This document shows positions 43,611 to 52,197 of a stretch of DNA of 64,000 nt, piece by piece. The translations under genes were made by a program, and so were the position numbers. The notes under the pieces were generated by a model that was given only the letters and a program-made list of their open reading frames with translations, was not told where the DNA came from and did not search any database. Location of the stretch: assembly GCA_003576695.1 (NCBI GenBank), contig QOZQ01000002.1:62001-126000 (forward strand), read 5' to 3'. Numbering within the stretch: the first letter of the stretch is position 1; each line of letters begins with the position of its first letter. The stretch is from Taklimakanibacter lacteus (GTDB lineage: Bacteria; Pseudomonadota; Alphaproteobacteria; Rhizobiales; Aestuariivirgaceae).

Positions 43611-46007
43611 ATGGCCGACCCGCGAATTCCCATTCTTTCCGATCTCGAAAGCAAGGTCCTGTGGCTTGCCACCTGGATGATCCACAATGCCAATAATATC
43701 AGGCCCAAGACCGACGGGCTGAAGGTCGGCGGCCATCAGGCGTCCTCCGCTTCGCTCGCCACCATCATGACGGCGCTCTATTTCGCCATCCTGAAGCCTG
43801 AGGACCGGGTGGCGGTGAAGCCGCATGCGAGCCCCATCTTCCACGCCATCCAGTATCTGTTCGGCAATCAGTCGCGCGACAAGCTCGAAGATTTCCGCGG
43901 GTTTCATGGCGCCCAATCCTATCCCTCGCGCACCAAGGACACCGACGATGTCGATTTCTCCACCGGCTCGGTGGGGCTGGGCGTCGCGCAGACGCTGTTC
44001 TCGTCCCTGGTGCAGGATTATGTGCGCGCCAAGGGCTGGGGCACGGACCGGCCCGAGGGCCGCATGGTGGCGCTCATTGGCGATGCCGAGATGGATGAGG
44101 GCAACATCTTCGAGGCGCTGCTCGAAGGCTGGAAGCACGGCCTGCGCAACACCTGGTGGGTGGTCGACTACAACCGGCAGAGTCTCGATGCGGTGGTGCG
44201 CGAAGGCCTGTGGCAGCGTTTCGAATCCATCTTCCGCAATTTCGGCTGGGATGTCGTCATCCTCAAGCATGGCAGGCTTCAGGAAGAAGCCTTTGCCGAG
44301 CCGGGTGGCGAAGCCTTGCGGCAATGGATCGACAATTGTCCCAACCAGCTCTATTCGGCGCTGACCTTCCAGGGAGGTGCCGCCTGGCGCAAGCGCCTCA
44401 TGGACGACATTGGCGATCAGGGCGATGTGTCGAAGCTGATCGAGCGCCGCTCCGATGGCGAGCTGGCGCGGCTCATGTCCAATCTCGGCGGCCATGACCT
44501 GCCTTCGCTGCTCGAGGCCTTCGAGGCGGCACAGAAGCATGACCGGCCGGTCTGCTTCATCGCCTATACGATCAAGGGCTTCGGCCTGCCGCTCGCCGGC
44601 CACAAGGACAATCACGCCGGCCTGATGACGACGGCGCAGACGGAGGAATTCCGTTCATCGCTCAAGCTGCGGCCGGGCCATGAATGGGATCTTTTCGAGG
44701 GATTGAAGACGCCGGTTCCCGTTCTTGCGGATTTCATCAAAGCCGCGCCGTTCAATGCGATGGGCCGGCGCCGCTTCACGGCATCTCGGCTCGACGTGCC
44801 GGCGGAAATCACGGCAACGCAGCCATCCACGCAATCGACGCAAGCGGGCTTCGGCCTTCTGATGAACGAGATCGGCAAGAGCGACAGCGCCCTCGCCCGC
44901 CGCATCGTCACCACCTCTCCCGATGTGACGGTGTCGACCAATCTCGGCGCCTGGGTCAATCGCCGTGGCCTCTTCGCCAAGACCGAAATGGCCGACACCT
45001 TCAAGAAGGAGCGCATCGCCTCGACCTTCGCCTGGGAATTCTCGCCCGAGGGCCAGCATTTCGAGCTCGGCATCGCCGAAATGAATCTCTTCATCATGCT
45101 CTCCGCGCTCGGCCTCTCGCATTCGCTCTTCGGCGAAAGATTGATCCCGATCGGCACGCTCTATGATCCCTTCATCGAGCGCGGCCTCGATGCCTTGAAC
45201 TATGCCTGCTATCAGGATGCACGTTTCATCCTCGCCGCGACCCCGTCCGGCGTGACCCTGGCGCCGGAAGGCGGCGCCCATCAGTCGATCGCCACACCCT
45301 TGATCGGCATGGCGCAGGACGGGCTTGCCAGTTTCGAGCCGGCCTTTGTCGATGAGCTCGCCGTCATCTTGCGCTTTGCCTTCGACTACATCCAGCGCTC
45401 GGGCGAGGCCGAGGTCGACCAGGCGACATGGCTGCGCGATGCGGTGGGCGGCTCGGTCTATCTGCGCCTCTCGACCCGCCCGGTCGAGCAGCCGACGCGC
45501 GCCATGACGCCGGATCTCGCCGAGGCGATCGTCAATGGCGGCTACTGGATGCGAAAGCCCGGCCCCAATGCGCAAGTCATCGTCGCCTATACGGGTTGCC
45601 TCGCGCCGGAAGCGATCGAGGCCGTGGGGCTGATGGCGGAGGATCGGCGCGATGTCGGCTTGCTCGCCGTCACTTCGGCCGACCGGCTCAATGCCGGTTG
45701 GACCGCGGCGCAGCGCGCCCGCGAGCATGGTCTCGTCCATGCCAAGAGCCATATCGAGCGCCTGCTCGCCGAGGTGCCGTCGCATTGCGCGCTGGTCACG
45801 GTCATCGACGGCCATCCGGCGACGCTGGCCTGGCTGGGCTCGGTCCATGGCCATCGCACCCGCTCGCTGGGTGTCGAGCATTTCGGCCAGACCGGCACGA
45901 TCGCCGACCTCTATCGTCACTATGGCATCGATGCGAATGGCATCGTGCAGGCCGCCCAGGCCATCACGCCCGGCCGGCCGATCCGCCAGCTCAAGCTCAT
46001 GAGCTGA
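43611..46007 (+). CDS. Homodimeric 2-oxoacid dehydrogenase E1 (AceE/MdeB-like)
   Basis: 798-residue thiamine-diphosphate enzyme of the transketolase-like AceE type, somewhat shorter than AceE. N-terminal part: HASPIFHAIQYLFG and FRGFHGAQSYPSR; the TPP/Mg motif GDAEMDEGNIFEALLEGW ends in VVDYNRQS near residue 195. The middle domain contains the E1 glutamate region HFELGIAEMNLF. The C-terminal domain includes LRLSTRPVEQP. No E2 or E3 gene is adjacent, so it must use the general pyruvate dehydrogenase E2/E3 or act alone. By analogy with MdeB it may act on 2-oxobutyrate. Start ATG at 43611 with AGGAG upstream; it is divergent from an Lrp-type regulator. Confidence 0.85.
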   Translation: MADPRIPILSDLESKVLWLATWMIHNANNIRPKTDGLKVGGHQASSASLATIMTALYFAILKPEDRVAVKPHASPIFHAIQYLFGNQSRDKLEDFRGFHGAQSYPSRTKDTDDVDFSTGSVGLGVAQTLFSSLVQDYVRAKGWGTDRPEGRMVALIGDAEMDEGNIFEALLEGWKHGLRNTWWVVDYNRQSLDAVVREGLWQRFESIFRNFGWDVVILKHGRLQEEAFAEPGGEALRQWIDNCPNQLYSALTFQGGAAWRKRLMDDIGDQGDVSKLIERRSDGELARLMSNLGGHDLPSLLEAFEAAQKHDRPVCFIAYTIKGFGLPLAGHKDNHAGLMTTAQTEEFRSSLKLRPGHEWDLFEGLKTPVPVLADFIKAAPFNAMGRRRFTASRLDVPAEITATQPSTQSTQAGFGLLMNEIGKSDSALARRIVTTSPDVTVSTNLGAWVNRRGLFAKTEMADTFKKERIASTFAWEFSPEGQHFELGIAEMNLFIMLSALGLSHSLFGERLIPIGTLYDPFIERGLDALNYACYQDARFILAATPSGVTLAPEGGAHQSIATPLIGMAQDGLASFEPAFVDELAVILRFAFDYIQRSGEAEVDQATWLRDAVGGSVYLRLSTRPVEQPTRAMTPDLAEAIVNGGYWMRKPGPNAQVIVAYTGCLAPEAIEAVGLMAEDRRDVGLLAVTSADRLNAGWTAAQRAREHGLVHAKSHIERLLAEVPSHCALVTVIDGHPATLAWLGSVHGHRTRSLGVEHFGQTGTIADLYRHYGIDANGIVQAAQAITPGRPIRQLKLMS

Positions 46008-46083
46008 GAGAAATCCATTTATAATGAGATGGTTAGCTCAGCTACGGTGAGCTTCACCGATTCTTCTTGCCAAGTCATAGGAT

Positions 46084-46095
46084 GATCATATGATC
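46084..46095. promoter_or_regulatory. Perfect palindrome upstream of GntR gene
   Basis: GATCATATGATC, 12 bp, 45 bp before the GntR start. FadR-subfamily regulators bind short palindromes and often control their own operon, so this is a candidate operator. No proof beyond symmetry and position. Confidence 0.45.
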
Positions 46096-46139
46096 CCTTG
46101 CCTACGGGGCAGGTCGCCGTCCCATAGGCCGGAGGATGC

Positions 46140-46859
46140 ATGAAGCCGCGCTCGCCCATCATGGGCTCCCTGGACGCCTTGCCTCTGCGCGTCGCCACCG
46201 TGCTGGCGCGCGAGATCGAGCAGGGCGAGCTTCAGCCCGGCAGCCGCCTGCCGACCGAGCCGCAAATGGCCGAGCGTTTCGGCGTCAGCCGCAATGTGGT
46301 GCGCGAGGCGATCGCGCAATTGCGCGCCGACGGCATGGTCGAGGCGCGCCAGGGTGTCGGCGCCTTCGTGCTGGCGCCCGAGCAGCGCGCCGCCATCCGC
46401 ATCGACCGCGAGGCGCTGAAGACCGGCGACAATATGGAACGGCTTTTCGAGCTTCGCCGCATCCTTGAAGTCGAATCGGCGGCGCTCGCGGCCGCGCGGC
46501 GCGATGAGACGCATCTTGCGGCGATCAAGGCGGCGCTTGACCGCATGAGTGGCGAGGAGCGCTGGCAGGATGGCAGCATCGAGGCCGATCTCCTCTTCCA
46601 CCGCGAGATCGCGCGCGCCACCGGCAATGGCTATATCCACACTTTCATTTCCTTCATCTGCGAGCAGATCCGCCAGACGATCCATTATGCCCGCCTTACC
46701 AATCCTCTGCATGGCCTGGTCGAGGTCAATGTGGCTGAGCATGTGCGCATCTATGAGATGCTGGTGGCGGGCGATCCCGCGGGTGCCGGCGAAGCGATGC
46801 GCCGTCATATCACCGGGGCGGCCGAACGCGTCGGTATCATTCTGCCGGGGGCGAAATAG
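46140..46859 (+). CDS. GntR-family regulator, FadR subfamily
   Basis: 239 residues. Winged HTH at about 10-75 (PGSRLPTEPQMAERFGVSRNVVREAIAQLRADGMVEARQGVG region). C-terminal FCD-type helical domain from about 95: LFELRRILEVESAALAA, then DLLFHREIARATGN and EHVRIYEMLVAGDPAGAGEAMRRH, whose Asp/His residues usually bind a metal and a carboxylate ligand. First gene of an operon with a VOC protein and an NMT1-type ABC importer, so it probably represses that unit until an organic-acid-like ligand is present. Confidence 0.9.
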   Translation: MKPRSPIMGSLDALPLRVATVLAREIEQGELQPGSRLPTEPQMAERFGVSRNVVREAIAQLRADGMVEARQGVGAFVLAPEQRAAIRIDREALKTGDNMERLFELRRILEVESAALAAARRDETHLAAIKAALDRMSGEERWQDGSIEADLLFHREIARATGNGYIHTFISFICEQIRQTIHYARLTNPLHGLVEVNVAEHVRIYEMLVAGDPAGAGEAMRRHITGAAERVGIILPGAK

Positions 46860-46861
46860 CC

Positions 46862-47299
46862 ATGTCGCTCGGCCCGATCCATAAGATCAGCGACATCTGC
46901 CTGCTCGTCGAGGACATCGAGCGCACGGTCGACTTCTATGTCGGCAAGCTCGGCTTCCGCTTGCGCCGTCGCGCCGAGGGCTTTGCCGATTTCCACAGCG
47001 AAGGCGTGACGCTCGCCGCCTGGGAGCTTGACCACATCAACCGGCACACTGGCGTCTCCCATGCGCGCTCGCCCAGGACGGCGCACAAAGCCTGCATCGC
47101 CGTGCAGCTGTCTTCGCCGGAAGAGATCGACCGGTTCCATCGCGATCTGTCGGCGAAGGGCGTCACCTTCTATGGCCCGCCGGCCGATTATGTCTGGAAT
47201 GCGCGCTGCGCCTATTTCACCGATCCCGACGGCACGCTGTGGGAGCTCTATGCCTGGCTCGCCGGCGGTCCTGGTGACTGTCACACCGAAACAACATGA
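46862..47299 (+). CDS. VOC-family (glyoxalase/dioxygenase superfamily) protein
   Basis: 145-residue protein with the vicinal-oxygen-chelate fold. Two beta-alpha-beta modules are visible: ISDICLLVEDIERTVDFYVGKLGFRLRRR, and after about residue 75 AVQLSSPEEIDRFHRDLSAKGV with CAYFTDPDGTLWELYAW. His8 (IHKISDI) and Glu132 (LWELY) are candidate metal ligands. Such proteins are lyases, dioxygenases, isomerases or resistance proteins. It starts 3 bp after the GntR stop and precedes an importer, so it may transform the imported compound. Confidence 0.85.
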   Translation: MSLGPIHKISDICLLVEDIERTVDFYVGKLGFRLRRRAEGFADFHSEGVTLAAWELDHINRHTGVSHARSPRTAHKACIAVQLSSPEEIDRFHRDLSAKGVTFYGPPADYVWNARCAYFTDPDGTLWELYAWLAGGPGDCHTETT

Positions 47300-47340
47300 A
47301 GGGCGCGAATGCGATGCCCTCAACAGAGGAGGAAGTGCAG

Positions 47341-48363
47341 ATGACGAGGGCCTATGGACTGAACCGGCGAAATTTCATCAAGGCCGGCTTTGCCGCCGCG
47401 GCGCCTGGCTTGGGCCTCATGCTCACGCCGGGAGCGCGCGCCGAAGGCAAGGTGGTGATCCAGTATGACTGGCTGATGTCCAACGGCCAGATTGGCGACA
47501 TCATCGCGGCCGCCAATGGCTATTTCAAGGAAGCGGGCCTCGATGTCACCTTCAGCCCGGGCGGCCCCAATGCCGCGACCGTGCCGCCGGTCATTTCGGG
47601 CGCCGCATCGCTCGGCCAGTTCTCCGAGACACCGCAGCTCTATGCCGCGCGCGCCTCGGGCGTGCCGGTCAGGATCATCGCTTGCGGCTTCCGCACCAGC
47701 CCCTATGCCTACACGTCGAAACCCTCCAACCCGATCCGTTCGGCCGCCGACCTCAAGGGCAAGAAGATCGGCGTGCAGCCCACCGCGCGCTTCGTCATCG
47801 ACGAGATACTGGCCAAGAACGCCATCGATCCCTCCGAGGTCACCATCGTCAATGTCGGCTTCGACAAGGCGCCTCTGGTGCGGGGCGATGTCGATGCCAT
47901 TGGCGGCTGGATCACCAACACGCAGGCTCTGAGCGTGGTCGGCGATGACCGCATCGATCTTCTGGTGCGCGATCTGGGCTTGAGCTCCTATGCCAATGTC
48001 TATTTCGCCACCGATGCGGCCATCGAGCAGAATGCCGAAATGCTGACGAAGTTCATCAGCGCCGTCGGCAAGGGCTGGGCCTTCGTCCATGCCAATCCGC
48101 AGGACGCAGTGAAGAAGATGGTCGAAACCTACCCCGAGCTCGATCTCGGCTGGGAGCAGAAGACCATCGACCTGATCCTGAAGCTGAGCTTCGATGCGAC
48201 GACCGCCAAGGATGGCTGGGGCACGTTCGACGCCGCTTCCGTCGAGGAGCAGCTGGCGCTGCTCGACAAGGTCGGCCAGTTCCCCAATGGCAAGCCGGCC
48301 GCCGCCGATTGCTATTCGACCAGGATCCTCGAAGCGACCGCGGCCGATCGCCCGAAGCTCTGA
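47341..48363 (+). CDS. ABC transporter substrate-binding protein (NMT1/THI5-like)
   Basis: 340-residue periplasmic binding protein. Tat signal NRRNFIKAGFAAA at about residues 8-20. The NMT1/NitT class core includes YDWLMSNGQIGDIIAAANGYF early, FSPGGPNAATVPPVISG, and KKIGVQPTARFVIDEIL. Class ligands include pyrimidine or thiamine precursors, riboflavin, nitrate and sulfonates. The ATG at 47341 is chosen because GAGGAGG precedes it; an in-frame ATG at 47296 lies just after the VOC gene. Operon partners are the ATPase (48370) and permease (49131). Confidence 0.88.
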   Translation: MTRAYGLNRRNFIKAGFAAAAPGLGLMLTPGARAEGKVVIQYDWLMSNGQIGDIIAAANGYFKEAGLDVTFSPGGPNAATVPPVISGAASLGQFSETPQLYAARASGVPVRIIACGFRTSPYAYTSKPSNPIRSAADLKGKKIGVQPTARFVIDEILAKNAIDPSEVTIVNVGFDKAPLVRGDVDAIGGWITNTQALSVVGDDRIDLLVRDLGLSSYANVYFATDAAIEQNAEMLTKFISAVGKGWAFVHANPQDAVKKMVETYPELDLGWEQKTIDLILKLSFDATTAKDGWGTFDAASVEEQLALLDKVGQFPNGKPAAADCYSTRILEATAADRPKL

Positions 48364-48369
48364 TCGCTC

Positions 48370-49134
48370 ATGGCGCGGGCCGTCGAAGCGCAGGCGCTGG
48401 ATGTCGGCTACGCCGCCGGCAGCACGGTCATTGCCGGTCTCGATCTTGCGATCGAGGCCGGGACCTTCCTGTCCATCCTGGGGCCTTCGGGCTGCGGCAA
48501 GTCCACTTTCCTGCGCGTCGTCGCCGACCTGCTGGAGCCGCTGCGCGGAACGATCAAGGTCCTGGGTGATGATCCGCATGAAGTGCGCCAGCGCCGCGAT
48601 GTCGGCTTCGTCTTCCAGGATTCCACCTTGCTGCCCTGGCGCACGGTGCGCGACAATATCCGGCTGCCGCTCGCCATTGGCCAGTCGCGCCTGACCCGCA
48701 GGATCGACGACAGGACCGATGAATTGCTCGATATGATGGGGATAGCACCCTTCGCCTTGCGCTATCCGCACCAGCTCTCGGGCGGCCAGCGCCAGCGTGT
48801 CGCGATCGCGCGCGCTCTTCTGGGCGAGCCGAAGCTTCTGCTGATGGATGAGCCCTTCGGCGCGCTCGACGAGATCACGCGCGACCGGCTCAATGACGAG
48901 CTGCTCAATCTGTGGCGGCGCAGCGGGGCCACCATCCTCTTCGTCACCCATTCGATTGCCGAGGCCGTCTATCTCGGCAGCCGCATCATCGTGCTCACCG
49001 CCAATCCCGGCCGCATCCGCAAGGATGTCGATCTGCGGCCGCTCAAAGGGGACGGCAATCGCTGCTCGCGCGAAGATCCGAAGATCGTCGCCATGATGGC
49101 CGAGATGCGCAGCGCGCTTGAGGCCGCGTCATGA
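48370..49134 (+). CDS. ABC transporter ATP-binding protein (NitT/TauT-like)
   Basis: 254-residue ATPase of the importer at 47341-49889. Walker A GPSGCGKST (about 39-47), Q loop FQDSTLLPWRTV, signature LSGGQRQR, Walker B LLMDEPFGALD, switch FVTHSIAEA (Ser instead of the more common Asp after His). VLTANPGRI is typical of the Tau/Ssu group. It overlaps the permease start by 4 bp (ATGA). It probably energises uptake of a small heterocycle or organic anion. Confidence 0.92.
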   Translation: MARAVEAQALDVGYAAGSTVIAGLDLAIEAGTFLSILGPSGCGKSTFLRVVADLLEPLRGTIKVLGDDPHEVRQRRDVGFVFQDSTLLPWRTVRDNIRLPLAIGQSRLTRRIDDRTDELLDMMGIAPFALRYPHQLSGGQRQRVAIARALLGEPKLLLMDEPFGALDEITRDRLNDELLNLWRRSGATILFVTHSIAEAVYLGSRIIVLTANPGRIRKDVDLRPLKGDGNRCSREDPKIVAMMAEMRSALEAAS

Positions 49135-49889
49135 GCGAGCCGAGGCTCACAGCACTGCTGCAGGCCATTCTCTATCCGCTCTTCGGCGCGGCCTCGCTGA
49201 TCCTGGCCTGGCAGTTCCTGCTGCCGGCGCTTGGCGTGCCCGCCTATATCGTGCCGACGCCGACCGCCATTCTCGCGATCTTCGCCAAAAGCGGCGCGCT
49301 GCTCCTGTCCAATCTCTGGCCCACCGCCATCGAGGCGCTGGCGGGCTTCGTCATCGGCAACCTTGCCGCCGTGATCCTGGCGATCGTTTTCGTCCATAGC
49401 CGCTTCCTGCAGGCGGCCTATTTCCCGGTGGTGCTGTTCTTCAACACCATACCGGTCCTGGCATTGGCGCCGATCATCATATTGATCTTCGGCCTCGGCA
49501 TGACGCCCAAGATCGTCATCGCCGCGGTGATCTGCTTCTTTCCCACCCTCGTCAACATGATCCGGGGCCTGGGCTCGGCGAGCGCCAATGAGCATGAGCT
49601 CTTCCGCGTCCTTTCGGCGACGCCCTGGGAAGTGCTCTGGCGGCTGCGCTTTCCGCGTGCTCTGCCGATGCTGTTCTCTTCGCTGAGGATCGCCTCCGCC
49701 ACCGCGGTCATCGGCGCCATTGTCGGCGAATGGATCGGCTCAGACAAAGGGCTGGGCGCTCTCATCATCCAGGCCACCTTCAACTACCAGTCCGACCGCC
49801 TCTATGCCGCGATCGTTCTCTCATCGGTGCTGTCGATCAGCTTGTTCGTGATCGTCGTGGCGCTGGAGCGCCGTTTCGTGCGCTATTGA
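49131..49889 (+). CDS. ABC transporter permease (NitT/TauT-like)
   Basis: 252-residue inner-membrane permease with about six hydrophobic segments. Loop features of the family: FFNTIPVLALAPIIIL, MIRGLGSASANEHELFRVLSA for the ATPase contact, then RFPRALPMLFSSLRIASATAVIGAIVGEW (given in part), and GLGALIIQATFNYQSDRLYAAI near the end. It completes the importer with the ATPase and the NMT1-like binding protein. Its stop is 7 bp from the convergent LacI gene stop, leaving no room for a separate terminator. Confidence 0.92.
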   Translation: MSEPRLTALLQAILYPLFGAASLILAWQFLLPALGVPAYIVPTPTAILAIFAKSGALLLSNLWPTAIEALAGFVIGNLAAVILAIVFVHSRFLQAAYFPVVLFFNTIPVLALAPIIILIFGLGMTPKIVIAAVICFFPTLVNMIRGLGSASANEHELFRVLSATPWEVLWRLRFPRALPMLFSSLRIASATAVIGAIVGEWIGSDKGLGALIIQATFNYQSDRLYAAIVLSSVLSISLFVIVVALERRFVRY

Positions 49890-49896
49890 TCCTATC

Positions 49897-50922
49897 TCAC
49901 CGCGCCGGCACACCTGTGTTGACGCAGCAGGATTTGCGCACGATCAGATCGGCCTGCAGCACAATGCGGCGGCTGCGATTGCCGGCCTTGCCGGAGATGC
50001 GCTCGAACAGCAGCTGCGCGCCGAGGCTGCCGAAAGTCTCGCCCGGCTGATCGACCACGGTGAGAAAGGGCGAGAGCACCGCCAGATGCTCGACATCATC
50101 GAAGCAGACGAGGCCGATATCCTCAGGCACCGAGATGCCGCGTTCGCGCAGCGCCTGCATGGCGCCGAGCGCCGTCATATTGTTCACCGTGAAGATCGCT
50201 GTCGGCAGTGGATCGAGCTCGAGCATCAATTGTGCCGCGCGATAGCCGCCCATGCGGTCGGTCGTCGTCGGGAAGATCAGGTCGTCGGATGCGGGAATGC
50301 CGGAGGTCGCCAGTCCCTGGCGATAGCCTTCGAGACGGTCGCGCCCGGTCGACACATCGTCCGAATCGGTGAAATGCGCGATGCGCCGATGGCCGACCGC
50401 GATCAGATGCTCGGTGAGCTTCTTGGCGCCGGCAACATTGTCGCTGATCACGATGTCGCAATCCGTCTCGGGCACCGCGCGGTCGAGAAGGACGAGGGGA
50501 AAGCCGCCCTTGAGAAGAGGCAGCAGGGCAAGACGTGAGTGGTCGCCGGCCGGCGCCAGCAGCAGACCCTCGACCCGATGTGACACGAGGTCTTCGATAT
50601 ATTCACGCTCAAGCCGGAGATCGCCCTCGCTGTTGCACAGAAGCACGCGGTAGCCGGCCTTGCGCGCCGTCGTCTCGGCGCCGCGCACCACGGGCGCGAA
50701 GAAGGGATTGACGACGTCGGGAACGATGAGGCCGATGGTCTTCGTCTGTTGCGAGACCAGGCTGCGCGCCAGCCGGTTGGGAATGTAGTGGAGCGCCAGG
50801 ATCGCCTCTTCGACCCGGCGCTGCGTCTCGGCATCGACGCCGCTGCTGCCATTGACCACGCGCGACACGGTCATTGCCGATACGCCGGCTTTCTGGGCCA
50901 CGTCGCGAAGGGTTACGGGCAT
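49897..50922 (-). CDS. LacI-family transcriptional repressor
   Basis: 341 residues. N-terminal LacI HTH and hinge at about residues 2-60 (VTLRDVAQKAGVSAMTVSRVVNGSSGV, given in part). The periplasmic-binding-protein-like effector domain includes IGLIVPDVVNPFFAPVVRG, GYRVLLCNSEGDL and GLVCFDDVEHL. It is divergent from a ribose/xylose-type importer operon starting at 51104, and three related half-palindromic sites occur in the gap. Likely a sugar-responsive repressor of that operon and of itself. Confidence 0.93.
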   Translation of the reverse strand: MPVTLRDVAQKAGVSAMTVSRVVNGSSGVDAETQRRVEEAILALHYIPNRLARSLVSQQTKTIGLIVPDVVNPFFAPVVRGAETTARKAGYRVLLCNSEGDLRLEREYIEDLVSHRVEGLLLAPAGDHSRLALLPLLKGGFPLVLLDRAVPETDCDIVISDNVAGAKKLTEHLIAVGHRRIAHFTDSDDVSTGRDRLEGYRQGLATSGIPASDDLIFPTTTDRMGGYRAAQLMLELDPLPTAIFTVNNMTALGAMQALRERGISVPEDIGLVCFDDVEHLAVLSPFLTVVDQPGETFGSLGAQLLFERISGKAGNRSRRIVLQADLIVRKSCCVNTGVPAR

Positions 50923-50936
50923 GGAAGTCTTTCGAT

Positions 50937-51061
50937 GTTAGCGTACCATGAGTTGATGTTAGAGTAACAAATATGCCAATTGCAGCAAGGGGATAAGCGC
51001 AGTTTTCCGTATGATTCAGTGTTGACTCTCATGTTAGTGATTGTTAGCGTTACCATAACGC
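50937..51061 (+). promoter_or_regulatory. Promoter and candidate LacI operators of the sugar importer
   Basis: Candidate -35 TTGACT (51022-51027), 17-base spacer, -10 TAGCGT (51045-51050). Inverted repeat GCGTTA-3-TAACGC at 51047-51061 overlaps the -10 and start region. Related sites are GTTA-3-TAAC at 50958-50968 and GTTAGCGTACC at 50937-50947 near the lacI-type start. Repeated half-sites on both sides suggest cooperative or looping repression of both genes. Confidence 0.6.
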
Positions 51062-51103
51062 GAGCCAGTGAAACAAGCGGCCGCTCAATCATGGGAGGAT
51101 GTC

Positions 51104-52177
51104 ATGACCAGCAAATTCAGGACTCTAATTTTGCCGCTCGCTTGCGCGACGATGGTTGCCGCTTCGGCGCCGGCCCTGGCGGCGGGCGAGTGCAAGCCCG
51201 GAAAGACCGGCAAGATCGCCTTCATGCTCAAGCATCAGAAGGCCTTCCGCTATCTCAATGCCGACGTGCCCTTCTTCGTCAAGACGGCCGAGGCGGGCGG
51301 CTACAAGGTTCTCGTCCAGTCCGCCGATCATGACGCCGCCAAGCAGGTCGCCCAGGCGGAGAATGTCATCACCCAGGGTGTCGATGCGATCGTCATCCAG
51401 CCGGTCGATTTCAAGGTCGCCGCCACGATCGCCGAGAAGGCCAATGAGGCGGGTATTCCGATCGCCTCCTATGACGATCTGATCCTTGGCGCCGAGCAGA
51501 CTGCCTTCATTGGCCGCGATCCGCGTGAAGGCGGCGCTTCGGCGGCGCGTGCCATCGTCGCATCCGTGCCCAAAGGCAGCTATGCGCTGATCGGCGGCGA
51601 TCCGGGACAGACCGGCTCGACCCAGATGCAGGAAGGCTATCACATGGTGGTCGATCCGCTCGTCGCCAATGGCGACATCAAGATCGTCCTCGACCAGTTC
51701 TCCGCCGGCTGGAAGACGGAAGCCGCGCAAGCCCATGCCGAGAACGCTCTGACCCAGAACAACAATGCCATCGACGCCTTCCTTGTCTCCTATGACGGCA
51801 TGTCGGTTGGCGTGCTGCAGGCCATTGATGGTGCCGGTCTGAAAGCCGGGGTGATACCTGTCACTGGCCAGGACATGGAGCTCGCTGCGGCCCAGGCCAT
51901 CGTCGAGGGGCGCATGTTCGGCAGCGTCTGGCCGGCGCCGGATGAGATGGCCGTCGCCGTCGCCGGCGCCAAGGCGGCGATCGCCATGGCGAAATGCGAG
52001 GACATCGGCGCCACCGACAAGATCAACAACAAGGCCGCCGACATTCCCTGGGTGAAGACGCCGATCTATCTCGTCAGCCAGAAGGAAATGCCGGAATTCG
52101 TCTGCAAGCATCAGCACTGGCTCGACATCAAGGAAGTCTACAAGAACGTTCCCGACCAGATGCCGAAATGCAATTAG
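51104..52177 (+). CDS. Sugar ABC transporter substrate-binding protein (XylF/RbsB type)
   Basis: 357-residue periplasmic sugar-binding protein of the pentose/hexose class. Signal peptide about 1-26 (SAPALAAGE). KIAFMLKHQKAFRYLNADVPF at the start of the mature chain, VITQGVDAIVIQPVDFK and IPIASYDDLIL are typical of XylF-like proteins. Several cysteines (GECKPG, AKCEDIG, EFVCKHQ, MPKCN) suggest disulfides. Start ATG at 51104 with GGGAGG upstream. Operon with ATPase (52198) and permease (53759), under the divergent LacI protein. Confidence 0.9.
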   Translation: MTSKFRTLILPLACATMVAASAPALAAGECKPGKTGKIAFMLKHQKAFRYLNADVPFFVKTAEAGGYKVLVQSADHDAAKQVAQAENVITQGVDAIVIQPVDFKVAATIAEKANEAGIPIASYDDLILGAEQTAFIGRDPREGGASAARAIVASVPKGSYALIGGDPGQTGSTQMQEGYHMVVDPLVANGDIKIVLDQFSAGWKTEAAQAHAENALTQNNNAIDAFLVSYDGMSVGVLQAIDGAGLKAGVIPVTGQDMELAAAQAIVEGRMFGSVWPAPDEMAVAVAGAKAAIAMAKCEDIGATDKINNKAADIPWVKTPIYLVSQKEMPEFVCKHQHWLDIKEVYKNVPDQMPKCN

Positions 52178-52197
52178 GGCGTTGAGAGCGCCGGCTG

